In this document: positions 27,341 through 37,736 of the stretch, piece after piece
Layout: the number at the start of each line of letters is the position of its first letter
Numbering within the stretch: position 1 is the first letter of the stretch
From: Sulfuricurvum sp.
GTDB taxonomy: Bacteria; Campylobacterota; Campylobacteria; Campylobacterales; Sulfurimonadaceae
Length of the DNA: 64,000 bases
Assembly: GCA_030696775.1 (NCBI GenBank)
Contig: JAUYRN010000033.1
Location: 62,001 to 126,000 of the forward strand
Reading direction: 5' to 3'
The notes under the pieces: generated by a model
Told to the model about the DNA's origin: nothing
The model's input: the letters and a program-made list of their open reading frames with translations, nothing else
The model's database searches: none
Program-made: the position numbers and the translations under genes

Positions 27341-29482
27341 ATGAAAAAAATCTCTCTTCTCTCATTGGCGGCAATTGCTGCGCTTGCCTCTGAACCCGTT
27401 ACAATTCAATCTATAACCGTTGAGGCTGCTGCGCCTAAAACGGATATTACTGCGAATGAACTTACAACGTCTAAATCAAAAACTATGACTGGTGATACAG
27501 CTAGTATTCTTGCTGATATTCCAGGTGTGAGCGTTTACCAAACTGGAGGTAGTGCTTCTTTACCTGTCATCCACGGTATGGCGGATGATCGTATCAAAAT
27601 CGACATTGACGGTATGACTATTACCTCAGCCTGTCCAAATCACATGAATCCTGCTCTTTCTTATATCGATACATCTAAAATAGCATCCATTGACGTAATG
27701 GCTGGAATTACTCCTGTCAGTGCAGGAGGGGACAGTATCGGCGGAACCATTGTCATTAAATCTAAAGACCCTCTCTTCGCTAAAAATTCAGGAGAAGTTC
27801 TCATAAGTGGTGATGTATCCGGATTTTATCGAAGCAACAGCCAAACTCGTGGAGCTGCTGTAAGTGCATCGGTAGCCAATGATAAAATCAGTGTTAATTA
27901 TTCAGGATTTGCGGAAAAAGCAGAAAACTATAAAAATGGTAAGGGCGCTATCGTTAAAGACACTCTTTATCAACAACAAAATCAATCGGCAACCATCGCA
28001 TATAAAGTAAGTTCCGATGACACTGTTGCTCTTAAAGTAACCAAAACCAATGCAGACTTTATCGGTTTTCCAAACCAATACATGGATATGCTTGGCAATG
28101 AGTCAACTTCTGGCAACCTAAGCTACAAAGGTAAAATTAGTGCATTATTGATCGATGCCAATGCCTACCTACAAAATACTGATCACTATATGAATAAAAT
28201 TTTGACCGAACGTACAGGTAATATGCCGATGTATACCGAAGCCAAAGAAAGTGGTATCAATCTCAAAGCCACGCTTCCATATAGCCAAACTCAAACATTC
28301 AAATTCGGTGCCGACTACGACCGATATCGTCTGAATGATTATTGGCCTTCACCTACAGGTACACTTGGAGGAATGGGACCAAATACTTTTTTGAACATCA
28401 ACAATGGGGAACGTGATCGTATCGGTATATATGCTGAAGAGATTTCTCAATGGAGCGAAAAACTTTCATCTGTTTTAGGTATACGCTATGATAGAGTAAT
28501 GATGAATACAGGTAGTGTTGTAGGTTATAATGATGGAATTGGTACCACAATGGACAACGACCCGATTGATGCAGCAGGGTTTAATGCCTTAGATCACAAA
28601 AAAATTGATAATAATTTCGACTTGACTGCAACCACAAAATATGAATACACTGATACTACAGATATGGAACTTGGATTTGCTCGTAAAACGCGTTCACCTA
28701 ACATTTATGAGCGCTACGCATGGGCAGGGGGATATGGTTCTAATTTGACTGCAATGGCTAGCAGCCCTATCCGCATGGATATGGCCATGATCAACTGGTT
28801 TGGTGATGCTAATGGATATGTAGGGAATCTTGATCTCAAACCTGAAATAGCCAATACAATTAGCGCCACTCTTTCCCTCCATGACAATTCGGACAAAGAA
28901 TGGGGGTTAAAACTAACTCCATACTATACAAAAGTACGCGATTATATTGATGTAACCAATCTTGGAAGTGCAACAACAGGAATGTTCACCAATATCCAAC
29001 TCTTGAAATTTGTAAATACCGATGCTCATCTTTTCGGTGCTGATCTTTCAGGATACGCAACACTGTGGGATAATAGTGATAATGGGAAAGGAACACTTAA
29101 AGGTTCTATGAGTTATACACGTGGCTTTCGCGACAACGGTGGATCACTCTATCACATGATGCCTCTTCATGCGAAAGTCACTCTTAATCGCGTTTCTGGT
29201 GCATGGAACAATGGAATCGATATTGAGACCGTAGGCGCTAAAGAATCAGTTGATACCATTCGAAAAGAGCCTATGACTCCTGGATATGCATTGGTCGATC
29301 TACGTACTGGCTACGCATGGACAAAACAATTAAATATGGATCTCTCAGTTACTAATCTCTTTAATCACGCATACGAACTGCCTCTTGGAGGAGTTGATGT
29401 AGTCAACAATACAGCTAGTAGTTACACCCCGTTGCAAGGTATAGGGCGTTCATTCAATATTGGTATGAATTATAAATTCTAA
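27341..29482 (+). CDS. TonB-dependent outer-membrane copper receptor (OprC/NosA type)
   Basis: 713 aa with a signal peptide, a plug domain and a C-terminal 22-strand barrel ending in NYKF. The plug contains SACPNHMNP with C98 and M102 (CxxxM), and the barrel has DHYM with H282 and M284 (HxM). The Pseudomonas OprC copper site is known to be CxxxM plus HxM about 180 residues apart, so the substrate is very probably copper. Preceded by AAGGA and by a direct repeat that may bind a regulator. Confidence 0.83.
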   Translation: MKKISLLSLAAIAALASEPVTIQSITVEAAAPKTDITANELTTSKSKTMTGDTASILADIPGVSVYQTGGSASLPVIHGMADDRIKIDIDGMTITSACPNHMNPALSYIDTSKIASIDVMAGITPVSAGGDSIGGTIVIKSKDPLFAKNSGEVLISGDVSGFYRSNSQTRGAAVSASVANDKISVNYSGFAEKAENYKNGKGAIVKDTLYQQQNQSATIAYKVSSDDTVALKVTKTNADFIGFPNQYMDMLGNESTSGNLSYKGKISALLIDANAYLQNTDHYMNKILTERTGNMPMYTEAKESGINLKATLPYSQTQTFKFGADYDRYRLNDYWPSPTGTLGGMGPNTFLNINNGERDRIGIYAEEISQWSEKLSSVLGIRYDRVMMNTGSVVGYNDGIGTTMDNDPIDAAGFNALDHKKIDNNFDLTATTKYEYTDTTDMELGFARKTRSPNIYERYAWAGGYGSNLTAMASSPIRMDMAMINWFGDANGYVGNLDLKPEIANTISATLSLHDNSDKEWGLKLTPYYTKVRDYIDVTNLGSATTGMFTNIQLLKFVNTDAHLFGADLSGYATLWDNSDNGKGTLKGSMSYTRGFRDNGGSLYHMMPLHAKVTLNRVSGAWNNGIDIETVGAKESVDTIRKEPMTPGYALVDLRTGYAWTKQLNMDLSVTNLFNHAYELPLGGVDVVNNTASSYTPLQGIGRSFNIGMNYKF

Positions 29483-29490
29483 GCACTCTT

Positions 29491-29507
29491 ATTCCCCTTT
29501 GGGGAAT
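29491..29507 (+). terminator. Terminator-like hairpin after the copper receptor
   Basis: Perfect 7-bp stem ATTCCCC/GGGGAAT with a TTT loop, nine bases past the stop. No clean T-run. Confidence 0.5.
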
Positions 29508-29539
29508 CCTAACGTTTCGTCAAAATTTCAGAATTCTCT

Positions 29540-29558
29540 CTCCCGATTTTATCGGGAG
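29540..29558 (-). terminator. Hairpin at the end of the M23 peptidase gene
   Basis: Perfect 8-bp stem CTCCCGAT/ATCGGGAG; read in the plus direction it is followed by CTCCTTTCTT, so it may serve both convergent genes. Confidence 0.5.
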
Positions 29559-29566
29559 CTCCTTTC

Positions 29567-30760
29567 TTAAAACGCTTTCACTTTAAACGACTCTTTATCC
29601 ACATAATACGTATCTTGGAAATCATATCCACGACTCTTGATTGGTTTGGTTCGAAGTTTTTCATTAAAAATACGATCCAGTTTGCTGCGAATCGCGACAA
29701 AGACTCGCTGTTCTTTACCGCTAAACCCTTCGGTTTTTTTCTTCATAACGCCCATAGGATTAATCGGTGTACTCCCATCGTACATTCCAAAATGCAAATG
29801 AGGACCCGATGAAAGTCCCGTTGAACCTACGAAGCCGATAAGTTCTCCTTGTTTGACATTTGATCCAATATGAATCCCAGGTTTAAATCCTCTTTGATGA
29901 GCGTACAGGCTCGTAAGTCCATTGGAATGACGAATTTTGATAGTCTTTCCATATCCGTTTGAATAGCCCGCAAAACTGACCTTTCCATCACCTGTAGACA
30001 AAATTTGAGTTCCAGGACGAGCTCCAAAATCAACTCCAACATGGGCACGATAGCGATGTAAAACGGGGTGATAACGACTCTTTGTAAAGCCTGATGTTAT
30101 TCGTGCATTGCGAATCGGAAGTTTGAAAATAAACTTTTCGATTTGAGCCCCTTTTATATCGTAAAAACGTCCATCACTATGACGATAAAGAGCATACCGC
30201 GTCCCACCAATTTCAATCATTGCACCCGAAACTTCTGGCATTGAAAAAAGTTTTCCCTGACGATATTTTTGTTCATACACAATAACCAAAGGGTCTCCAG
30301 CTTTGAGATCCTTTTTAAAATTCACTCGTCCTTTAAACATTTTTACAAAGATAGAAGCAAGATTCTTAGATCCAGTGGCTTTTAGAATATCATCATAAGG
30401 AACACTCTTAATCTGTGTATAAAGAACCTCTTTGTAGGTTTCACTAATAATGGGAATAACGCGCATAGAATAACGATTTTTGGGAGTTAAATAAATTTGA
30501 AGCTGAAGCTCATCATTGACAGGAATAAGAATTTGTTTAATGGTTTTTTTGGAACTTATCAACATCTGACAATTAGCAGTATAGGGAATATCTTCGGTAA
30601 GCTTTTGATCTTCTTTATCCATATTATAATAAAGAGAAAGAGGGAGTTTTTTGTGTTCTAAGAAGTTGAGAAAACTCTCACCATTGTTCCATTTAAATGG
30701 CTTAACTTGTGCAGCAAAAATAAAAATGGGCAACAATAAAAATAGAAATATTCGACCCAT
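29567..30760 (-). CDS. M23 peptidoglycan endopeptidase, Csd3/HdpA type
   Basis: 397 aa with a signal peptide. The LytM domain has the zinc ligands HxxxD (HVGVDFG) and HLH (GPHLHFGMYDG). Start 30760 is preceded by AAGG with good spacing; an ATG at 30811 is less likely. In H. pylori a Csd3-type enzyme sits near pgbA and glcD as here, and trims crosslinks or stem peptides to set helical shape. It is divergent from the PgbA-like gene. Confidence 0.82.
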   Translation of the reverse strand: MGRIFLFLLLPIFIFAAQVKPFKWNNGESFLNFLEHKKLPLSLYYNMDKEDQKLTEDIPYTANCQMLISSKKTIKQILIPVNDELQLQIYLTPKNRYSMRVIPIISETYKEVLYTQIKSVPYDDILKATGSKNLASIFVKMFKGRVNFKKDLKAGDPLVIVYEQKYRQGKLFSMPEVSGAMIEIGGTRYALYRHSDGRFYDIKGAQIEKFIFKLPIRNARITSGFTKSRYHPVLHRYRAHVGVDFGARPGTQILSTGDGKVSFAGYSNGYGKTIKIRHSNGLTSLYAHQRGFKPGIHIGSNVKQGELIGFVGSTGLSSGPHLHFGMYDGSTPINPMGVMKKKTEGFSGKEQRVFVAIRSKLDRIFNEKLRTKPIKSRGYDFQDTYYVDKESFKVKAF

Positions 30761-30877
30761 CAACATCCTTGAAATCTTTTTTTTTGCAAAAAGAGTCTTA
30801 AATGATAGCAAAAAAACTGTTTACAAAGTCTCTATTGGCTATAATCTATCATATTTACCCCAACAAAGGTTACTCTA

Positions 30878-31672
30878 ATGCGCATTTTATTTTTTTTACT
30901 TATCACGTTAAAAATGCTTCAGGCATCTTCAATTTCAACGCCATTATTAGAAGTACAAGAACAACGAGGTTCGATTGAAGCACCCGAATTGAAGGTGGGG
31001 ATGAGCGGTTTTGTTGTTCGACATTTTGATGCCACACACAGTTCAATCATTGCAAATGCTCGTGTTACACAAATTAATCCTTCATCCAATCGTGCACTAC
31101 TAGAATTCTCAGCATACGACGGATTGCGTCAGAATTCTCTTCCCAGCGGCACATGGACACCAAAAGCTCACGACGAAGTTGTTATTGCCTATGACTATAC
31201 ACGGGCCTTGATGATTGCACCCAATGATGATACCTATGCGGCAGTAACAGCCAGTATCCCTAACGTCGAATGGATTCATCCTGATCTCTACGCCACTTAC
31301 CTCTCCCACGAGGGGCATCCAACTCCTTTAGTAGAAGATTTCCGTCGTTTTTGTACCTCAGCATCTGTTGGACTACTCTTTGTTCAAAGTGCCGATACCC
31401 TATTTACTCTTGACTGCAAAAATTTTACGCTGCTTCAAAGTACAGCATCGAATGCTATTGGAAAAAGTTCTCTCACCCCTTTTTATTCTCGAGTTCCTAC
31501 CATTCGTGCTGCATGGTGGGGAAATGGGAGCTCTCGTCTTGAGTCGTATGAACCTTATTATCTTCAGCAAATTGCTTTAAGTAACCCAAAAAATAAAGAA
31601 TTATATGAACTCTACAAAGGTAAATTTGGCGAGAAAAGTGCACTATTACGCAATTTTGATATTAAGGAGTAA
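30878..31672 (+). CDS. PgbA N-terminal-domain-like secreted protein
   Basis: 264 aa with a signal peptide (MRILFFLLITLKMLQA). It corresponds by position and appearance to the conserved N-terminal part of the Helicobacter plasminogen-binding protein PgbA, without the Lys-rich tail that binds plasminogen. In a free-living relative the true role is likely envelope-related (inference). It precedes glcD by two bases. Confidence 0.65.
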   Translation: MRILFFLLITLKMLQASSISTPLLEVQEQRGSIEAPELKVGMSGFVVRHFDATHSSIIANARVTQINPSSNRALLEFSAYDGLRQNSLPSGTWTPKAHDEVVIAYDYTRALMIAPNDDTYAAVTASIPNVEWIHPDLYATYLSHEGHPTPLVEDFRRFCTSASVGLLFVQSADTLFTLDCKNFTLLQSTASNAIGKSSLTPFYSRVPTIRAAWWGNGSSRLESYEPYYLQQIALSNPKNKELYELYKGKFGEKSALLRNFDIKE

Positions 31673-31674
31673 TC

Positions 31675-33060
31675 ATGTTACCCACTAATGCGCTTAACTT
31701 TTTTACAGAACTACTCGGATCAGAAAATGTTTACAGAGATAAAGCTCACTTGATCGCCTATTCGTATGACGCTACACGTGAGAAATTCGAACCCGATGCC
31801 GTCCTTTTCCCACGTCATGAACAAGACGTGAGCGATATATTGAAATATTGTAACGAACACCGTATCGTTATCGTACCTCGCGGAGCAGGAAGCGGATTTA
31901 CGGGTGGTGCGCTCCCCTCTTCCGGTGGAATTGTTTTGGCGTTTGAAAAACACATGAATAAAATATTAGAAATCGATATGCAAAACATGGTTGCCATCGT
32001 TCAGCCGGGTGTTATCAATATGGAACTGCAACGTGCCGTTGAAGAAGTCGGTCTTTTTTATCCGCCTGATCCTGCAAGCCAAGAATACTCAACCATTGGC
32101 GGCAACGTTAATGAGAATGCAGGTGGAATGCGCGCTGCCAAATACGGTATCACTAAAGACTACGTTATGGCGATCCGTGCAGTTCTCCCTAATGGTGATA
32201 TTATCAAAGCCGGTAAACGCACCATCAAAGATGTTGCCGGATATAACATTGCAGGGATTTTGATTGCTTCCGAGGGGACACTGGCTGTCACTACCGAAGT
32301 TACACTCAAGCTCCTCTCTAAACCAAAAATGACTAAAACTGCTATGGGAATTTTTCCGGCAGTAAACGTTGCTATGGAAGCCGTTTATAAAACTATGGCA
32401 AGCGGAGTCACCCCTGTTGCCATGGAGTTTTTGGACAATCTCACCATCCGCGCCGTAGAACAAGTGTATCACAAAGGACTACCCGTTGAAGCAGGTGCTA
32501 TTTTGGTCACCGATGTAGACGGTAACCTCGAAGAAGATCTTGATTTTCAACTCGCTATCATCGAAAAAGTATTCCGTGAAAATGGATGCAGCGAGTTTAA
32601 AATTGCCCAGAACAAACAAGAAGCAAGCGATTTATGGTTTGCGCGACGTAACGCCAGTCAATCGCTCTCAATCTATGGTTCTAAAAAAATCAATGAAGAT
32701 GTAACTGTTCCACGTTCCGCTTTACCTGAACTGTTGGAAAAATTTAATGCTATTGCTCTTAAATATAACATTAATATCCCTTGCTTCGGTCATACGGGTG
32801 ATGGAAATGTCCACACGAATGTTATGGTCGATGGCAAAGATCCTGAACAAGTAAAAATCGGTTATGAAGCAATCCGAGAAGTCTTCCAAGCCACAATCGA
32901 CTTAGGGGGAACTCTTAGTGGTGAGCATGGGATCGGTCTTGCTAAAGCTCCTTATATGTCTATGGCATTTACTCCTGAAGAAATGGCACTTTTTCAATCG
33001 ATTAAAAATGCTTTTGATCCTAACAATATTTTAAACCCTGCTAAAATGGGACTGCACTAA
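31675..33060 (+). CDS. glcD: FAD-linked glycolate/lactate oxidase subunit
   Basis: 461 aa. The FAD-binding PRGAGSGFTGGALPSSGG, GHTGDGNVH and GEHGIGLAK motifs identify a GlcD/D-lactate dehydrogenase-type flavoprotein. It oxidises a 2-hydroxyacid; glcE/glcF partners are not nearby, so the acceptor is unknown. It lies in a tight run with the PgbA-like gene and yihY. Confidence 0.88.
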   Translation: MLPTNALNFFTELLGSENVYRDKAHLIAYSYDATREKFEPDAVLFPRHEQDVSDILKYCNEHRIVIVPRGAGSGFTGGALPSSGGIVLAFEKHMNKILEIDMQNMVAIVQPGVINMELQRAVEEVGLFYPPDPASQEYSTIGGNVNENAGGMRAAKYGITKDYVMAIRAVLPNGDIIKAGKRTIKDVAGYNIAGILIASEGTLAVTTEVTLKLLSKPKMTKTAMGIFPAVNVAMEAVYKTMASGVTPVAMEFLDNLTIRAVEQVYHKGLPVEAGAILVTDVDGNLEEDLDFQLAIIEKVFRENGCSEFKIAQNKQEASDLWFARRNASQSLSIYGSKKINEDVTVPRSALPELLEKFNAIALKYNINIPCFGHTGDGNVHTNVMVDGKDPEQVKIGYEAIREVFQATIDLGGTLSGEHGIGLAKAPYMSMAFTPEEMALFQSIKNAFDPNNILNPAKMGLH

Positions 33061-33062
33061 AA

Positions 33063-33860
33063 ATGAGATTCAAAGCGATACTCAAACATCTAAAGACATT
33101 TTTCTTCTTGATGTTTGATCGTGATATTACAGTCTATGCTTCCAGTCTTAGTTTTTACACGATTTTTACCCTTGTTCCCTTACTGATCATTTCCCTCAGC
33201 CTTATTGCTAATGTACCTGTATTTAGTGCTCAATATGCATCAATGCAGGTATTTTTATTCGATAATATTATGCCAGTTCAGACCGAGGCGATTGCCGGAT
33301 ACTTAGAGTCATTCTTTAAAAACTCTGTGCAGCTTGGAATCATTGGATTTTCAACAATGATTGTCTCATCAATGCTCTTTTTTCAAAATTTTGAGCACAT
33401 TGTTGAAAAAATATTTCACTCTCCGCAACGTAGCATTTGGGAAGCAATCACTACCTATTGGACCCTCATTACCCTCACGCCTATCGTTTTGATTGCCTCC
33501 ATGAGTCTTAAAGCCTATTTGGAAGCGAACATCACAGGCTTTACCCTAAACGCTCTCTCAATTTTTCCTTTTTTATTGCTATGGGGGATCTTTTTTATTA
33601 TCTATAAAATTGCAGTCAATGCCGTCATCTCTCCAAAAGCTGCTGCCATCAGCTCTTTTATCGTCGCATTGGTTTGGGGATTAGCAAAAAACAGCTTTGT
33701 CCAATACGTTTTTTACAACAAAACCTATGCCACAATGTATGGCTCACTTTCTGCTCTTATCTTTTTCTTTTTATGGATTTATGTTTCATGGATCATCGTC
33801 ATCTACGGGATGAAACTATGCTATTTGATAAATCGCAGCACCAAGCGTTCCGATACTTAA
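33063..33860 (+). CDS. YihY-family membrane protein
   Basis: 265 aa with six predicted membrane helices. ASSLSFYTIFTLVPLLI and GSLSALIFFFLWIYVSW are family signatures. Once called ribonuclease BN, a name now known to be wrong; it may be a transporter. Its last 45 bases overlap the convergent comEC gene. Confidence 0.85.
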   Translation: MRFKAILKHLKTFFFLMFDRDITVYASSLSFYTIFTLVPLLIISLSLIANVPVFSAQYASMQVFLFDNIMPVQTEAIAGYLESFFKNSVQLGIIGFSTMIVSSMLFFQNFEHIVEKIFHSPQRSIWEAITTYWTLITLTPIVLIASMSLKAYLEANITGFTLNALSIFPFLLLWGIFFIIYKIAVNAVISPKAAAISSFIVALVWGLAKNSFVQYVFYNKTYATMYGSLSALIFFFLWIYVSWIIVIYGMKLCYLINRSTKRSDT

Positions 33861-35078
33861 AATACCTAACGCCCAAAACGCCGATTTCCAGTGCATCGCC
33901 ATTAACGCTATAAAAATACTCGCATACCCGATCCACACCGGAATCACTATCCTATGAACATCCCCAGTACCAAATAACGTCATCAAATACGGATCGAAAA
34001 AATCTCCCCATGGCGTAAGATGCAGCGCTAAAACAACAGGATAATAAAGGTTAAAAAGAAGTGCCAGTGGAATCGAACCTATATGCCACCATCCGAATGT
34101 CCCAAATATTGCTAATGAGATAGGCAGCATTACCAAATAACACCAAATGTGCAGTGCCAAAAATATTTGCCATGGCTTCCACTCTTCGTAATAACGGATA
34201 AAAATAAAAATAGAAAGAACACCGAAACTCGAAAACCAAAAACCAAGTGAGAAAAAAAGTTTTGGGAAAAAGGCCAGTAATAGACCTACAGTGATCAATA
34301 GAGTCTGAATAGAGACAATCTTCAACCCACGATCATACAGCCAATACCCAACCGCAATCATCCCAAAGGATCGTACCATCGGAGGGATAAACTCCAATGC
34401 CCACAAATAGATAAACAGCAATCCAAGTACCATAAGAAAAAGATCACGATTGCCGTGACGATAAGGAAAATAACGGTTATGCAGCCATCGATACGGCGGT
34501 CGAAGTAAAAAATAAGCGATAATACTCAAAATTCCAAAATGGTACCCGCTAATAGAAAGTATATGGCTCAATCCCATTGCCCCTACCAAGGTTTGAAATT
34601 CTTTACTCATAGGAGTAGCTACAAATAACGCGCCATAAAGCTCTTGCATCATTTCATCCGTGTGCATGGAAGCGATATGCTTGTACCACTGCTCTTTGAG
34701 TTTAAGCTGTGGGTACACTTCAATAATAGAAGCACGAGCATTAAATCGACTAAGATAATCCAAAAAAGTGACATTTTTAACTTGAAGTTCAACCAAAATC
34801 TCACGCCCGCGTAAATCGCGTAAATAAGGGCTCATAATACATCGACACAGTGATCCATTATCCAACTGTAATTTCATGGAGGTTTTCGGTTGATTGGAAA
34901 TTAGACGAACTTCTTGATCGATTACTTCTGCGCGTATCATAGGGTCATCGAAGCGTTTGAATTCTGAGTATTTGTGATATTCATACGTGAGGGAAAGTGA
35001 AGCAATAAAGAGAAGAAATAAAACAAAAAGAGAACCGCTTTTAAGATCAAAAAGATCAATGCGTTCTAATTTTGACAT
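33816..35078 (-). CDS. comEC: ComEC/Rec2-family DNA uptake channel, short form
   Basis: 420 aa. The N-terminal soluble segment is followed by the multi-helix competence domain with LSHILSISGYHFGIL. It lacks the C-terminal metallo-beta-lactamase nuclease domain, as is usual in Campylobacterota. It moves transforming DNA across the inner membrane. It starts at the dnaB stop (TAATG), so the two are coupled. Confidence 0.85.
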   Translation of the reverse strand: MSKLERIDLFDLKSGSLFVLFLLFIASLSLTYEYHKYSEFKRFDDPMIRAEVIDQEVRLISNQPKTSMKLQLDNGSLCRCIMSPYLRDLRGREILVELQVKNVTFLDYLSRFNARASIIEVYPQLKLKEQWYKHIASMHTDEMMQELYGALFVATPMSKEFQTLVGAMGLSHILSISGYHFGILSIIAYFLLRPPYRWLHNRYFPYRHGNRDLFLMVLGLLFIYLWALEFIPPMVRSFGMIAVGYWLYDRGLKIVSIQTLLITVGLLLAFFPKLFFSLGFWFSSFGVLSIFIFIRYYEEWKPWQIFLALHIWCYLVMLPISLAIFGTFGWWHIGSIPLALLFNLYYPVVLALHLTPWGDFFDPYLMTLFGTGDVHRIVIPVWIGYASIFIALMAMHWKSAFWALGILSIGTLGAAIYQIA

Positions 35079-36532
35079 TAAATTATCGGCATAGAGACGT
35101 TTCCAATTCCTACATCTAAATCCATCGTCGCTGATTTCATGTCAATACTCTCATACACTATCTGTGCCGCACCAAAAGTAGGTTTATCGACAAATCGAGT
35201 GAATTTTTTCTGAAAGACCAGTTTTATGTGCCCCGTCGGACCATTACGCTGTTTCCCGATAATGATTTCCGCTTCTTCTTCTTCTTTTTCAGTGTATTTG
35301 GAAATAAATTCTTTCCCGGCAGAAATCGCCTCTTTTTCCCGCTCTTTTTCCTCTTTATAGAGATATACATCATTACGATAGACGAAGAGAATGATATCCG
35401 CATCCTGCTCAATCGAACCCGATTCACGAATATCGCTGAGCATCGGACGTTTATCCGAACGCGATTCGAGGCTACGGTTGAGCTGAGAAAGGGCGACAAT
35501 AGGGATTTCAAGTTCACGAGCAAGCATCTTGAGTCCACGGGAGATTTCACTGACCTCTAAATGACGATCTTTTCCCCCCGTACCGTTCATGATTTGGAGG
35601 TAGTCGATGACAGCGAGTTCAATCTCAGGATGACGGCTTTTGAGCTTACGCAATTTCGAACGGAGCTGATGGATATTAACCGAACCGTGATCGTCTACGA
35701 AGAGCTTGGAATGGCGCATCTTGTCAACTGCATCATTGAGCCGTTTGTACTCTTCAGGAGTCATATCGCCTACGCGGAGGCGCTGAAGCTGTATTGAGGT
35801 CTGTACACTTAAAAGTCTGAGCATCAACTGCTCAGCGGGCATTTCCAGCGAGAAAAAAGCTACTCCCTTCCCTTTTTCAAGAAGATTTTGAACCATATTA
35901 AGAGCGAAAGACGTTTTTCCCATCGCAGGACGCGCCGCAACGATGACCAAATCCCCTTTACCAAATCCTGTCGTCATTTTGTTAAGTTCCGCATATCCGG
36001 TATCGACACCGACCAAAATCGCATCACCACGTTCACGCATCTCTTCGATGTACGCCATCGTATCATCGGTAATTTTCGGAGCGTCTTTAAAATCAATGGA
36101 TTGGGAATTTTGAGTAATTTCATAAAGCTTTTTTTCGACCAAATCAACAACATCATTGCCATTTAAATTCTCTTCGAGCGTTACCCGTTTGATCTCTGTG
36201 GTTAGGGTGAGAAGATGACGTTTAATTGCCTTATCTTTGATCTCTTGAACGTACGCCGTAGTATTGGAAATCGGATTAGCAGTGAGGATTTCGACCAACA
36301 CCCGCTCATCAAACTTTTGTTTACCACTAAGTTCTTTTTTGATAAATTCTTCATCGATAGGGAGATCTCTGTGTGCGAGAGAAAGCATTGCCCTGTAAAT
36401 TTCCTGGTGCGCAGCGAGGTAAAAGTCTTCAGCATTGAGCACTGCTTCAAACTCGTCAAACTGTGCTGGGTCAAAAATAATGGAACTTAAAACCGACCGT
36501 TCAAATGCTAAATTGTATAATGATTCTTCCAT
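35078..36532 (-). CDS. dnaB: Replicative DNA helicase DnaB
   Basis: 484 aa. Walker A is ARPAMGKT (200-207), Walker B VIDYLQIM, and SQLNRSLE is the arginine-finger region. No intein is present. It unwinds DNA at the replication fork. Overlaps the comEC start by one base. Confidence 0.95.
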   Translation of the reverse strand: MEESLYNLAFERSVLSSIIFDPAQFDEFEAVLNAEDFYLAAHQEIYRAMLSLAHRDLPIDEEFIKKELSGKQKFDERVLVEILTANPISNTTAYVQEIKDKAIKRHLLTLTTEIKRVTLEENLNGNDVVDLVEKKLYEITQNSQSIDFKDAPKITDDTMAYIEEMRERGDAILVGVDTGYAELNKMTTGFGKGDLVIVAARPAMGKTSFALNMVQNLLEKGKGVAFFSLEMPAEQLMLRLLSVQTSIQLQRLRVGDMTPEEYKRLNDAVDKMRHSKLFVDDHGSVNIHQLRSKLRKLKSRHPEIELAVIDYLQIMNGTGGKDRHLEVSEISRGLKMLARELEIPIVALSQLNRSLESRSDKRPMLSDIRESGSIEQDADIILFVYRNDVYLYKEEKEREKEAISAGKEFISKYTEKEEEEAEIIIGKQRNGPTGHIKLVFQKKFTRFVDKPTFGAAQIVYESIDMKSATMDLDVGIGNVSMPII

Positions 36533-36539
36533 TTAGTTT

Positions 36540-36625
36540 GCCTCCGGCAGACGCCACATGAGCAAAGCCCATGCGGCTACGCTAAGACCGCTTAGGTCAC
36601 TAAAGCTTGCCCCTTTTGGGGCAGA
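36540..36625. repeat. Hairpin-rich spacer between ispG and dnaB
   Basis: Four short stems follow one another: GCC-CATG/CATG-GGC around AAA, CTAAG/CTTAG, GACC/GGTC, and GCCCC/GGGGC with a TTTT loop. The last may terminate ispG transcription. Confidence 0.4.
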
Positions 36626-36644
36626 ATTATCGTGTTTCATTTAT

Positions 36645-37706
36645 TTAATCCTGCTCTCTCGCCATTTTTTCTACTTCTTCGATAAAACGATCAACCAGTT
36701 TATCTTCATCAAGCCGTGCGACGACTTCACCTTTTACCATGACCAATCCCGAACCTTTGCCATACGCAATAGCCACATCGGCATGCTTCGCTTCTCCGAT
36801 GGCATTCACCACACACCCCATTACTGAAATATCCAATGGTTTTTTGATGTGCTTCGTCCGTTCTTCGATCACTGCAACCGCACTGACCAAATCCGCTTCA
36901 ATCCGTCCGCACGTAGGACAGGAAATGATATTAACACCTTCACGTGCTACACCGCTGTCTTTTAAAATCGCACGTCCTACTTTGATCTCTTCTTCAAGCT
37001 CACCCGTAATCGAAACGCGCATTGTGTCACCGATACCATCGAGAAGCAATGCTCCAAGCCCTATAGCACTTTTAATCGTCGCATGAAAAATCGTCCCTGC
37101 TTCGGTAACACCCAAATGAAACGGATAATTATTTTTCGGACGTAACAACCGATACGCTTCTACGGTGCGCTGAACATCACTGGCTTTGAGTGAGACTTTG
37201 ATGTCAGTAAAGCCTAAATCTTCGAGAAATTTGATGTTATATTCCGCAGAGGCTACCATACCCTCTGCCGTTTGACCGTAACGCTGTTCAAACTCTTTTT
37301 CCAAACTCCCCGCATTTACACCGATACGGATAGGAATATGACGCTCTTCACACGCTTTTACAATCTCACGAATGCGCGATTTTTCACCTATATTTCCAGG
37401 ATTAAAACGGATACAATCAACAACTTCAGCGGCAATAAGTGCAAGTTTATAATTAAAATGGATGTCCGCTACGAGAGGAAGAGAAATTTGTTCTTTTATC
37501 GCTTTAAGTGCACGAGCATCTTCTTCATCAGGAACCGCCACACGAACGATGTCACATCCGGCAAAATGAAGACGGTTGATTTGCTCCACTGTAGCCGCAA
37601 CATCCGATGTGCGAGAATAGGTCATTGACTGTACTGAAATCGGAGCATCACCGCCAATGGCAACATTTCCTACGTAAATTTTTTTAGTTGGGTATCGTGT
37701 AATCAT
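36645..37706 (-). CDS. ispG: HMB-PP synthase IspG
   Basis: 353 aa. The [4Fe-4S] cysteines are in ISCPTCGR and [11 protein letters not shown] near the C-terminus; the N-terminal TIM barrel holds [13 protein letters not shown]. It makes HMB-PP in the methylerythritol phosphate isoprenoid pathway. Family-typical length. Confidence 0.94.
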   Translation of the reverse strand: MITRYPTKKIYVGNVAIGGDAPISVQSMTYSRTSDVAATVEQINRLHFAGCDIVRVAVPDEEDARALKAIKEQISLPLVADIHFNYKLALIAAEVVDCIRFNPGNIGEKSRIREIVKACEERHIPIRIGVNAGSLEKEFEQRYGQTAEGMVASAEYNIKFLEDLGFTDIKVSLKASDVQRTVEAYRLLRPKNNYPFHLGVTEAGTIFHATIKSAIGLGALLLDGIGDTMRVSITGELEEEIKVGRAILKDSGVAREGVNIISCPTCGRIEADLVSAVAVIEERTKHIKKPLDISVMGCVVNAIGEAKHADVAIAYGKGSGLVMVKGEVVARLDEDKLVDRFIEEVEKMAREQD

Positions 37707-37736
37707 GAGGTGATTGTAGCTTGTTGGATGTTAATT

